64,000 nt of DNA from Heliopora coerulea (lineage: Eukaryota > Cnidaria > Anthozoa > Scleralcyonacea > Helioporidae), in the NCBI GenBank assembly GCA_030142905.1, contig JASJOG010000157.1:124001-188000 (forward strand), written 5' to 3'. Position 1 is the stretch's first letter. Each line of letters begins with the position of its first letter. This document shows positions 55,531 to 64,000 of the stretch, piece by piece. Made by a program: the position numbers and the translations under genes. Below the pieces are notes generated by a model. That model saw nothing but the letters and a program-made list of their open reading frames with translations. It was not told the origin of the DNA and searched no databases.

Positions 55531-57826
55531 TTTTATTTCTATAACGTCTATATCATTAACTGTTCTAAGCACTTTACAATATCACAAAAATATAGTAAGA
55601 TAAAGATAAGTTACAGCAATAGGAATAAATATAATGCTAATAATAATAATAATGTCAAAAATAACAAATAACTATCCAAGCATATAAATATATCTATAAC
55701 TCTAAAAATTCAACAACCACATATATAAATATGAGAATTAAAAACCTATTTACAATTTAAGAAAAAGCTTGGTGAAATAAATGTCTTAAGTGTTTTTTAA
55801 AAAAATTCAAGGAATCGGCATTTCTTAAAGATGCGGGTATGCTGTTCCATAATTTAGGTCCTGCAATAGAAAATCTTCGATCACCATAGGACTTTAGCTT
55901 AGATCTCGGGACTTGAAGTAACTTATTCGAACAAGAACGCAAAGAGTAAGAGCTGTTACAAAAACTGAGCAAATTGGATATATAACTTGGTGAAAGTCCA
56001 TTGATAGCCTTATATACTAACAATAAGATTTTATAAATAATACGGTATTCAACAGGCAACCAATGTAAGTCTATTAAGCTGGGTGTTATATGTTCATACT
56101 TCTTGGTGAATGTTACGATACGCGCTGCTCTATTCTGAACTAACTGTAAGCGGTTTAAGAGAACTTTAGGTAGTCCATATAGAATCGCATTACAGTAATC
56201 CAAATTGGTAGTCACAAACGCATGAATAATTGCTTCAGTAGATTCACGATCCAAATATGTTCTTATCTTACTAATATTAGTTAAATGGAAATGACATGTC
56301 TTGCATATCTTTTTAATGTAATCTTCCATATCAGCACCGGGATCGAGTATCACTCCAAGATTACGAACAGAAGAGGACGGTTGAATAGTTTCACCCCCAA
56401 CACGAACAAATTCCAATGAAAGACTGGGCCGATAACGTAAACTAAGTAGAAGCAGCTCGGCTTTTTCCTCATTTAGCTTAAGACCATTAACAATCATCCA
56501 ATTGTTGATTTCCTGTACACATATTTCAATGCTAGATTTTGCTGAAGAAAGATCATCACTTCCTAATTTAAATGACACATAGAGCTGAGTGTCATCAGCA
56601 TAAAGATGGTACGTAAGATTGTGTCTCTTTATGATATCAGCCACTGGTGAAGTATACAAAACATATAACAGAGGACCAAGGACAGACCCCTGCGGCACAC
56701 CACAATTAAGTTCACGTAAACAAGATCTTGCACATTCAATTTGAACAAATTGTGTACGAGATGACAGGTAAGATGCGAACCAATCTCGTACAGACCCTGC
56801 AATACCATAACGTTGAGAGAGCCTATCCAGTAGTATTTCATGGGACACAGTATCAAATGCAGCAGATAAATCTAACATAAGTAGTACAACGGCTTTATTG
56901 CCGTCAATTGCGTGCAGAATATCATCATGTACCTTTACCATGACAGTTTCAGTGGAATGATGTACTTTATAGGCTGACTGAAAGTTCTCATGTAGGTTAT
57001 TGTTCATCAGATAGTTGTTTAACTGGAGAGCAACACTTTTCTCAATAATCTTCGATAGCGCTTTCAAATTCGAGATGGGTCTAAAGTTCTTGAATTGTAA
57101 AAAGTCCGCATCAGGTTTCTTGAGCAGAGGTGACAATACTGCAGATTTCAAACAGGTAGGCATGCAGCCTTCACGAAGAGAGAGGTTGACGATGTTAGTA
57201 ATAGTAGGCAATAGGTCTGTACACTGCTTGATGATGGAAGATGGTAATGGATCTAAGACACAGGGCTTCGAGAGCAGTGTTGCAGCCAATTCCCTGATGT
57301 CATCAAGTTTCATCTCAGTAAAAGTTGAAAATTTAGTCGAAGACGTAGTGAATACCTCATCAGTAACACATTCGGCCAAATCAATAAGAGCCTTCTTTTT
57401 AACAAAGAGATCATTTTGTAGTGTACCAATCTTAGTAGTAAAAAAGGTAGCAAGTTCATCAGCTAGCATACGATCGTTTTCGAAGGGTGGATAGTAGTTA
57501 ACAGTCGGCTTTTGAAGTAGCTTTTGAACTTTAAACAAAACTTTTTGATTACCAGAATTTTCTTTAATAATAGACGAATAGTACTCTGACTTGAGAGACT
57601 TGATCAGATTGACCACAACGTTACATTGGTGTACATACTGCTCGCGATCAGCAGAGAATCTCGATGCTCGCCATTTACGTTCAAGTTGTCTTCGTTTCTG
57701 CTTCTCAGCAGTGACTTCCGCTGTATACCAGGGCGCGGATGGACGGACAGTGACAATTCGTTCTTTCACAGGAGCGTGCTTGTCCAATAGTGATCGTAAG
57801 ACTTCATCATAGTTATTCACATTTAT
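55488..57826 (-). mobile_element. CR1/L2-type LINE, 5' truncated, young
   Basis: Runs on the minus strand from about 57826 to an (ATT)n 3' tail at 55530-55488. Carries one unbroken reverse-transcriptase frame. GAAA flanks both sides (55484-55487 and 57841-57844 region), a possible target duplication. Lacks the endonuclease. The unbroken frame indicates recent arrival. Confidence 0.8.
55757..57820 (-). CDS. LINE reverse transcriptase, open 687-codon frame
   Basis: A continuous frame coding the linker and whole reverse transcriptase of a CR1/L2-type LINE ORF2: KHAPVKERIVTVRPSAPWY at the start; NFRPISNLKALSKIIEK, SAYKVHHSTETVMVKV, LMLDLSAAFDTVSHEIL, CGVPQGSVLGPLLYVLY, Y-H-L-Y-A-D-D-T-Q-L-Y-V (catalytic box), LKLNEEKAELLL, NLGVILD, and the C-terminal RLQLVQNRAARIVTFTKKYEHITPSL, LHWLPVEYRI, GPKLWNSIPASLRN. 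Both catalytic aspartate blocks are present. The frame opens at GTG with no ATG because the N-terminal endonuclease is truncated away, so it cannot retrotranspose by itself. Confidence 0.88.
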   Translation of the reverse strand: MNNYDEVLRSLLDKHAPVKERIVTVRPSAPWYTAEVTAEKQKRRQLERKWRASRFSADREQYVHQCNVVVNLIKSLKSEYYSSIIKENSGNQKVLFKVQKLLQKPTVNYYPPFENDRMLADELATFFTTKIGTLQNDLFVKKKALIDLAECVTDEVFTTSSTKFSTFTEMKLDDIRELAATLLSKPCVLDPLPSSIIKQCTDLLPTITNIVNLSLREGCMPTCLKSAVLSPLLKKPDADFLQFKNFRPISNLKALSKIIEKSVALQLNNYLMNNNLHENFQSAYKVHHSTETVMVKVHDDILHAIDGNKAVVLLMLDLSAAFDTVSHEILLDRLSQRYGIAGSVRDWFASYLSSRTQFVQIECARSCLRELNCGVPQGSVLGPLLYVLYTSPVADIIKRHNLTYHLYADDTQLYVSFKLGSDDLSSAKSSIEICVQEINNWMIVNGLKLNEEKAELLLLSLRYRPSLSLEFVRVGGETIQPSSSVRNLGVILDPGADMEDYIKKICKTCHFHLTNISKIRTYLDRESTEAIIHAFVTTNLDYCNAILYGLPKVLLNRLQLVQNRAARIVTFTKKYEHITPSLIDLHWLPVEYRIIYKILLLVYKAINGLSPSYISNLLSFCNSSYSLRSCSNKLLQVPRSKLKSYGDRRFSIAGPKLWNSIPASLRNADSLNFFKKHLRHLFHQAFS

Positions 57827-57865
57827 AACAAACAGTTATGAAACCGTAACAAAATCATTACGGTT

Positions 57866-58007
57866 AGGCCTTGCGTTCACAAGATACCGGTATGAAAAAA
57901 CATGAAACCGTAATGCTAACCGTAAAGATTTGAAACCGTAATGCTAACCGTAATGATTTGAAACCGTAATGAAACTGTACCTCTACCGGCATCGTGTGAA
58001 CGCCTTA
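57866..58007. repeat. Small TIR unit with tandem AACCGTAATG words
   Basis: Left GCGTTCACAAGATACCGGTA, right in reverse complement GCGTTCACACGATGCCGGTA. Inside, GAAACCGTAATGCTAACCGT is tandemly repeated (57903-57965). Confidence 0.55.
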
Positions 58008-58756
58008 CCGTAATAATTTCATCACGGTTTCACGAAACGTTTTCCGCCGCCAAAAAGTACCGGTTAAATAAAGCGAGAATGTGGGAATTTACAAACAAAA
58101 AAAAATGAAATTAGCAAAGCTAATAGGTGGTTCTACTGGTGATTCTTTTGTGTTTGTGCAGTGCGTTACATTTTAACTTATCTTTCTTACAAAAATATCC
58201 GACGGACTACACAAAGAAACGGAGATTTTTAATATTTTTATTGCAATTTGGTACAAACAAAAACAAAGGAAAAAAAGAAAAAGAGACGACGACGGCGATT
58301 TTGGACACGACCAAGACACTTCCTCATCGGTCCAAGCAAAGTTCCGGACCTATTCGTCTGATGTTTTTTGTTATTTCGTCGGAGGCGTGTTGGCATACTG
58401 ATTAATACGCAAGTGACTGCAAACAACACGGTCAGCAATAATTTAAAATCTTGTAATCGTAACGGCATCGTGTGAACGGAACAGCAAAACGGCATGAAAT
58501 TATATCGGTATCGTGTGAACAGGTTCGTACCGTGATATTTTGATACCGGTGCAGTTTCGTACCGGTATCGTGTGAACGGGGTCTACATTATTTGAACACT
58601 GAAGCCAGTAAATGATTTAAGACCGGCAAACGAAATGGCTTTCTCCGTGCCGGCGGCTGGTTTCGCTTTTGAGGGCCACCTCAGTAACTGGACAATTTAT
58701 GACTTAAAAGAGCAGTTCTTAAAGTTACCTCCTTGGAATATGCATTTGCCGACTGT

Positions 58757-59240
58757 TCACTTTTTGCAGCAACGGATTGTCTTGGTTCTTTCTGATTTAT
58801 ATGAACAAAAGACGTAAGGGAACTCACTTGCTGTCAGGACATTTGCTAAGCGACGAAGTGTATTAAAACGACGTTCTTCGCTGAAGTCGAATAGATGCCG
58901 ATTTGTATAAATCTTGGGACTTTTCATGTCCTGGTAACCACTTACCTGAGCTACACAATCACAGGTATGTCTGAATCGAGTAACTTTGAAGTACAAGTTC
59001 TGCGAACGGAATTGTTTTGAGCAGCTTTCAAAAGTAGCTTCCCGACTTCATTCTTCCCTAAGGGAGACTTCTTGTACGAAAAATTACCGCCTGGATTTTG
59101 CTGGTGTTTATTGGTAAAGTGGAATGAAGATTCTGGTTCATTCATCTCCCTACGACGATTATTTTTGAACATTTTGCAGTATTTAAGTGGACAGCGTTCA
59201 TGGTCAATTGTTTGAGAAGTGGGATAGAACACTCGTCATC
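58757..59240 (-). pseudogene. Crypton-type (DUF3504) recombinase relic
   Basis: Minus strand: C-P-L-K-Y-C-K-M-F, RREMNEPESSFHF, SPLGKNEVGKLLLKAAQNNS-VRRTCTSKLLDSD, then in another frame L-S/V-S-G-Y-Q-D-M-K-S-P-K-I-Y-T. This follows the pattern of the KIAA1958/ZMYM/QRICH1-type tyrosine-recombinase-like domain derived from Cryptons (CPVKxYKxYxxxRP, MN.P.SPFYL, LGKNxIGKFM, NHSVRKTxxSRLLDAxV, LSGHxNxxSLxxY). The H of H-S-V-R is N here. A frame change separates the last block. Inactive. Confidence 0.6.
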
Positions 59241-59747
59241 CAGAAGAGTTGTCCAGGCCATGACAGTCTTTGGATGCTTTCTCCGCTTTCCACACAAAGA
59301 TTTCATTGCCTCAATCAGGATTTTTTTCGCTATGAAATGTCACCCCATTGAAGACATTAGGATGTATTTTTGGCTCGAAACAAAAATGCAAGGTAAACAG
59401 CCACCAGGTAACTCGCTGCAAAGCTACTTGATTTTGGTCACCAAATTATCCTTCGGCAAAACAGTTGTCCGCTTTAGTCTTTCTCACTTCAAGAGTGATT
59501 TGTGCATGATGACCTTTACCGTATTCGATCGGTAATGCTTTCATCAGGATTTTAAAACCTCTCAAGAAAGTTTAAAGTCGTCTTTGTGTAAATTTACCGT
59601 TGAACCCTTTGTGTTGAGGTGCCACTGAATGCGTAGTTGAAAATACGCAAGAGTTACAGGTTTGTACGCCATTTTTCTTTTTTATTGATCTTTTACCGTG
59701 GAAAAAGTACGTCTTTTACTTCCAAATGTCTACGAGTGATTGTCCAG

Positions 59748-59917
59748 GCGGAAATCGTAACTTTAATATAAATAACAATGCCCAGCAGATTGTGCGAAGT
59801 ATCGCCATATGTAAACATTAATATGTAACAAACATCAATAAATATGTTTTAAACTCTTCTAGCCTTCTTTGTTTAAGCAATTGTTAATGTTTACATATGG
59901 CGATACTTCGCATAATC
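59748..59917. repeat. Penelope-type terminus and 34-bp inverted repeat
   Basis: GGCGGAAATCGTAACTTTAA...AACAATGCCCAGCAGA (59748-59790) matches the flank of the Penelope-like palindrome. It runs into an inverted pair: 59788-59821 and 59884-59917 (GAAGTATCGCCATATGTAAA / TTTACATATGGCGATACTTC). Confidence 0.6.
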
Positions 59918-61040
59918 TTTTACTTCCCTCTTCTCGTTCTTGTTTTGACAAAACTTGCACAAGGTTTGCTTGTCGTATTTTGCTTTATGTTTTGTATTTT
60001 CCGATTTTTGGTCAGCTATAAAAATACAGAACTCATTCATGTTTTCTTTGTTTATTTTGTCCATTTCGTAATTCGTTTCATTTTGTTAACAAAGTGTTGT
60101 ACCTGCAGATGAATACTGAGCATAAAACTTCTTCATAGCACTTCTAATAGACATTTTTAACTAACTTTGAGATAATACAGAATTTGCCAATTTTTTAAGA
60201 TAAAAAATATGAAAAAAAAATTTTCACTCATCATCTGTCCGTTATGCTGATATCCTACCGGTAACCTTTGAGAATGATTCAATTTTAAGACGAAAAGCCT
60301 GGCTATCTAATAAAAAATCTTTCTTGAAAGCAAAACGAGTGAAAAGTTTCATTGGAAAAGACTCGAAATATCCCAAGATCGCAACTAATACAAGGGCTTG
60401 CTATGAACATCCACTGATAAGCAGAATTGTCAGAATGGGTCTCTTACCATTTATTAAACTGTTAAAGGTTATTCTCTCCAAACGTTTTGTTTTAATTAAA
60501 CAGAATAGAAATTTTAAACATAAATATGACAAGCAGTTTAAATGTAAAATAATTTCCCGTTTGAGTTGTTAATATTTGTGGCCAAATATTGTGTTTTCTT
60601 TATTGCATTACCTCTTCCAATTATAGTACGGACGATTTGTTTTTTTGACAACTTTGAAAAATTATCAATGTTACTTGCATTCTCGAGAGATGTATTGGGT
60701 GGGCTTGTTGCGTAAACATATTTCTTGTTTTAATCTTATTGAATCTGTTCTGAGCACGGTTTCCTTTAAACAAATATTCGACACTACGCCACACGAGTTT
60801 TAACAACAGTTTAATGGAGCCACCGTTTGACCTGTTTTGATACATTTAACAATAAAGGGTACGAGTAATTTCGAAAAACTTCGTCGAATAGTCGATACGT
60901 TCATATTTGTAATTTATGCCTGAAATAATTCAATGATCGAACCGCACAACTGATATATTCGTAACAAAACTTTGGCCTTAATTTTCGAACGCTGAAACTG
61001 ACTCTCCACAGTTTAATTCGCCGTATGCACATGTGTAGTC
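59918..61040. other. No gene recognised
   Basis: Plus frame 60324-60572 (82 codons, basic) and minus frame 60621-60845 do not resemble known proteins. No repeats noted. Confidence 0.4.
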
Positions 61041-61052
61041 GAAAATCCAAAC

Positions 61053-61358
61053 TTGTATTACGAAAATATCAAACCATTTTTTCAAGATTACCCATGCATA
61101 CAGGATATATTGACGGACCATATTCATAAAATGTTGGTGGAAAATGAAGATATATCATATAAATCTATGCCAAAGACATTAGAGGACAAAGATGTAGTAC
61201 AGTTTGGAGCTACCAATCGAAAATGTGTCGAATTTCATTCGCTTTTAATCACGTTTTTGCGATGTGAATGTTGGCCGTCAAATTTGGCCCATGCGTATGG
61301 GCCTACTAGGGAGTTTAAGCAAGCTAGTATGGCGACGGCATTTCACAAAGTGGCTTAA
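61053..61358 (+). CDS. Unidentified ORF in a dispersed repeat
   Basis: A 101-codon open frame, with LEDKDVVQFGATNRKCVEFH, LITFLRCECWPSNLAHAYGP and REFKQASMATAFHKVA at the end. The last 20 codons and about 110 bp beyond recur on the minus strand at 46.1-46.3 kb, where the corresponding reading is disturbed ([12 protein letters not shown]). I do not recognise the family. It may be the end of a transposon gene rather than a host exon. Confidence 0.35.
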   Translation: MYYENIKPFFQDYPCIQDILTDHIHKMLVENEDISYKSMPKTLEDKDVVQFGATNRKCVEFHSLLITFLRCECWPSNLAHAYGPTREFKQASMATAFHKVA

Positions 61359-61359
61359 C

Positions 61360-61756
61360 TAAACACGTTTGAATAGAATAGCACTCTAGTGACGTTGTAA
61401 TGAATTGTGAATGTTGATTACGCCTCTGAAACTCTTCTCAGCAACTTAGGTCAGTTTCCTAACGTTTAACTTGTCAATATTTTGATTGCGGTAGGTGCCA
61501 TTATAGCAAAGCAAACAGCAATTCTTCCAAAATAAGCAGCAGTAAATAAGGAGGTAACCCTAGCAACCAAGCCACGGGTCAACCCCCGCCGGCACCTGTC
61601 ACACTATAAACAGTAGAATAATTGATACTGTACTTACCACATCTTGAAGAAAACCTAAGGAAGGAACACCCAATCTGTTGGAGGTGGTGAGGTGGGGGGG
61701 GGGCAATTCTATTTCAGAATCATCCTCAGGGTATTATGAAATGATAACTTCACAAT
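61360..61756. other. Repeat end and unassigned sequence
   Basis: 61360-61470 continues the repeat shared with 46.1 kb; then nothing recognised. A GTGGTGAGGTGGGGGGGGGG-type purine run is at 61684-61705. Confidence 0.4.
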
Positions 61757-61760
61757 TTAC

Positions 61761-61940
61761 CTACACTGCTGAAGTCAACTGAAAAATGTTGACTCGAGCG
61801 GGATTTGAACTCGCACCTTCGGGATACTGGTCCGCCGCTCTACCTGTTGAGCTATCGGTTGAGCGGCGGACCAGTATCCCGAAGGTGCGAGTTCAAATCC
61901 CGCTCGAGTCAACATTTTTCAGTTGACTTCAGCAGTGTAG
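61761..61940. repeat. Perfect 80-bp-arm palindrome of tRNA-like sequence
   Basis: Arms 61761-61840 and 61861-61940 are exact inverted copies (80 of 80 by my reading) around a 20-nt loop. The minus arm plus loop contains box A-like ATAGCTCAACAGGTAGAGCG and box B GAGTTCAAATCC; the plus arm has box B but starts within box A. The anticodon stem does not form well, so it is a tRNA-derived element or pseudogene folded back on itself. Confidence 0.8.
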
Positions 61941-62526
61941 GTTAATTGGGTGGGGCAAGCAAAGCAACTTGATGTGGCGAAGGCAAGGCGGTAGGAGAAC
62001 TAGATAGCGCAAATTGTGTTGTGTCGCACTGTACCCCATCTGCACATGTAAGCGTCAGGATAATGCCGCTGGCCAGCAACTATCTCCCAGTTAACTTTGA
62101 TTAATTATAATCACATTTAAAGGATCCGAAACGGTTTGTACGCTAACGTAGCCGCGGAACCGTGGACATGTCTTCGACGACGAACTGTGTAGAAGTAGGA
62201 CGATGTTGAAAATACTCTTGGGACTTCAGATTATTCGTTTCTTTTGTTTTGAATAAAAATTTTTATTGTTAGAACACGTTGCTTAAACTTCCTAATATTA
62301 ACTCTTTCCCGGCGGCACAAAACTTTTGTTATTTTACTTTGGCTAACGCCAGACGATTTTACTCGTCAAAAGGAGAGCTGCCACCTAGAAAGAGTCAAGG
62401 GCCGTTTTGATGTATCCGATTTAAGTCACTAGAGTCTTGCGTACGAATTGCTACTACAGTGATCGAATCGAAACCAGGGGAGCTATGCCTTTGAGACATT
62501 ACATACTAGCCTGCATGCAGATATCG
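61941..62526. other. No gene recognised
   Basis: Contains a copy of the TTAACTCTTTCCCGGCGGCA / GACGATTTTACTCGTC short MITE family (62295-62395). Nothing else recognised. Confidence 0.4.
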
Positions 62527-63012
62527 ACCTGATAACGAAATAATCAACAATTATTCACTGAAGTGGAGGTAAATATCTACACTGTTCACCGACACTGAGG
62601 TGAATAATTGTTTTAACATATACCTCGGATAATTGTTTTCACTTATTTTTTTTTCAAACTTTTAAAACAATTTTACCGAACTCAGTCGGCTTGTCGCCCG
62701 CTTATCATTGGGAAACAAAACATTTTGAGCTCATCCTGAGTGCATTATCGCTAAAAAGTAAAAGTAATGCATACCTTTGAATACTTTATTGCCAAGTTTC
62801 GTTTCGTTTTTGGTATTATATAGCACGGCAACTTCGTTTATTTCAAAAAAAAGTTCTTCTTCCGTAACTTAAACGAAACTGAACGCCATCTTGTTTTGCC
62901 CGGAGGTGAATAGTGCAGGATATTCCGAGATAGGGGAACCAATCAGATTGCGCTAAAAACACTATTCACCCGCGAGGTATATGATAATATATATTATTCA
63001 TTATCAGGTTGA
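62527..63012. mobile_element. MITE-like fold-back
   Basis: CCTGATAACGAAATAATCAA on the left, and in reverse complement CCTGATAATGAATAATATAT on the right; AGGTGAATAATTGTT and GAGGTGAATAGTG words inside both halves, each followed by CCTCGG / CGCGAGGTATAT. No coding. Confidence 0.45.
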
Positions 63013-63870
63013 GCCATCGCACAGGCTATTACATACCTGAAGACGAACAACCGTATCGCGTAAATGGGCCCTAAGTTTGAGAAAAATGTTTCTTAGCCGA
63101 GTTCGATGTCAATATGGTAAGGTACGGACCAAATTTTACCCTCTTTGGTTTATGCCAGAGGAGCGTAGATGACAAATCAAGTGGAAAAACGAAGTTGATT
63201 AACTATTTCCCAGCGGGAGCTCTCTTTTTGACGAGTAAAATAGTCTGGTGTTAGCCAGAGTAAAATAGTACAAATCTTATCTCGCCGGGAAAGAATTAAA
63301 GGCGTTGATTGTATTACAGTATAAAGAGAAAGGTACAGCTGGGAATTAGATCGTAACAAAGCAGGGAAAAATAGTCTCTTACTGGTCAGCCTTTTCACTC
63401 TCCTGGTCGGCGAACGAATTTTTAAACAATGATAAGCGAACAAACGTGCGAGGATAAACAAACAAATAAGCGATGGTAAGCAAACAAAGCGAATTAACAA
63501 TACAGGAAAAGCAAAAAAAAACAACAAAAAAACCAAAAAAACCAAAAAAACAAATTTACCAATTACAGTGTTAATGTATTTTCCCCATTAATAAATTCAC
63601 CATTTCAATTATGTGAGCTACACAGTAGGAAAATTATTTAGTACACTGTACATACCTATAGCGTACAATCCAGGCATACAGTACATGTACTGTATCCCTT
63701 AATAGCGTACAAAGTACTGTACATTACAATCTGCTAAAACAATGAAATTGGTGTGAATGCCATTTAAGGAAGTTCCCAAGAGTTTGGGTCATTTGAAAAT
63801 TAAATCCTTTTGAAATGATTACTGTATTGAAGACTGTTGAGACTAAATAACACGGTCAGATTTCCTGGTT
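63013..63870. other. No gene recognised
   Basis: Has a CCGGCG/GACGAGTAAAATAGTCTGGT short MITE copy (63203-63300) and an A-rich run (63512-63551). The minus frame 63177-63545 is low-complexity and not credible as a gene. Confidence 0.4.
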
Positions 63871-63877
63871 GTCTTTG

Positions 63878-63931
63878 ATTTATTACTTATTTATTTATTT
63901 ATTTATTTATTTAGTTAGTTTTTTATTTATT
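63878..63931. repeat. (TTTA)n microsatellite
   Basis: Imperfect TTTATTTATTTATTTATTTA tract near the right edge. Confidence 0.9.
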
Positions 63932-64000
63932 TGTCTGGTTTCTGTTTCCAAGGCAACAAGATCACAGCTTTGAATAAGTTTTTAATACTGATGAGAGTCC

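Larger units (their letters stand above)
55460..58583. mobile_element. TIR element split by a LINE
   Basis: Left tip GACCCCGTTCAGACGATGCG-GTACGAAA (55460-55487) and right tip, in reverse complement, GACCCCGTTCACACGATACC-GGTACGAAAC (58583 back) are inverted copies with TAC on both outer sides (55457-55459, 58584-58586). The LINE at 55488-57826 interrupts just after the left tip. The rest of the interior (57827-58583) is rich in AACCGTAATG words and carries a smaller TIR unit. No transposase seen. Confidence 0.65.

Noticed and set aside
61784..61920. Functional tRNA gene
   Set aside because: Box A and B are present but the anticodon and acceptor stems do not fold, and the sequence is a perfect inverted duplicate typical of a mobile or rearranged copy.
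63177..63545. 122-codon minus-strand open frame
   Set aside because: Starts in an A/T-rich run, has low-complexity Phe/Leu start and overlaps a MITE copy; no family match.
1..64000. CRISPR array, operon or other prokaryotic structure
   Set aside because: Repeats here are inverted or dispersed, not regularly spaced direct repeats, and the genes are intron-bearing animal genes.

Overview
This window is nuclear DNA of an animal, and the content points to an anthozoan cnidarian (a stony coral or a close relative). The DNA is AT-rich. Genes are split into short GT-AG exons. About half or more of the recognisable sequence is transposon-derived, and the mix of elements (DIRS-type, Penelope-like, CR1/L2-type LINEs, pogo, THAP/Harbinger-type, Crypton-type tyrosine recombinase, many fold-back elements) is familiar from cnidarian genomes. 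The exact species cannot be read from the sequence.

I reconstructed two complete host genes, both on the minus strand and in tandem. The first is a caprin-family RNA-binding/stress-granule protein: 9 coding exons between 32829 and 9205, with all splice phases agreeing to give 442 codons plus stop. The second is a KMT5B/KMT5C (SUV420H) histone H4-K20 methyltransferase: 6 coding exons between 51113 and 36249, 490 codons plus stop, including a 20-nt micro-exon that carries part of the zinc-binding NHDCRPNC motif. Their junctions were found by homology recalled from the families plus GT/AG and phase agreement; no transcript data were used.

Layout. 1-2.8 kb: nothing recognised. 2.85-6.83 kb: a decayed DIRS-type retroelement (plus strand) whose reverse transcriptase is split by a 336-bp insertion. 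7-9.2 kb: inverted repeats and the caprin 3' end. 9.2-32.8 kb: the caprin gene, with introns holding a LINE relic, fold-backs, paired tRNA-derived SINEs, a pogo-type transposon with TA duplications and a HIRAN-like passenger ORF, and a THAP-transposase element with a SWIM/YqaJ-type second gene. 33-35.5 kb: a 1.5-kb palindrome of Penelope-like GIY-YIG sequence beginning about 200 bp upstream of the caprin start codon, then a second Penelope-like fragment. 36.2-51.1 kb: the KMT5 gene, with introns packed with fold-backs and MITEs. 51.9-54.3 kb: nested fold-backs and MITEs (one with telomere-like repeats) and a LINE tail. 55.46-58.58 kb: a TIR element split by a LINE with an open 687-codon reverse transcriptase frame. 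58.7-59.2 kb: a Crypton-type recombinase relic. 59.8-64 kb: repeats, including a perfect 80-bp-arm palindrome of tRNA-like sequence.

The most unusual pattern is a small motif, CTGAAGAT - short hairpin - (C/T)GAAAC, which resembles the hammerhead ribozyme core. It recurs in several otherwise unrelated fold-back repeats and in the Penelope-like palindrome.
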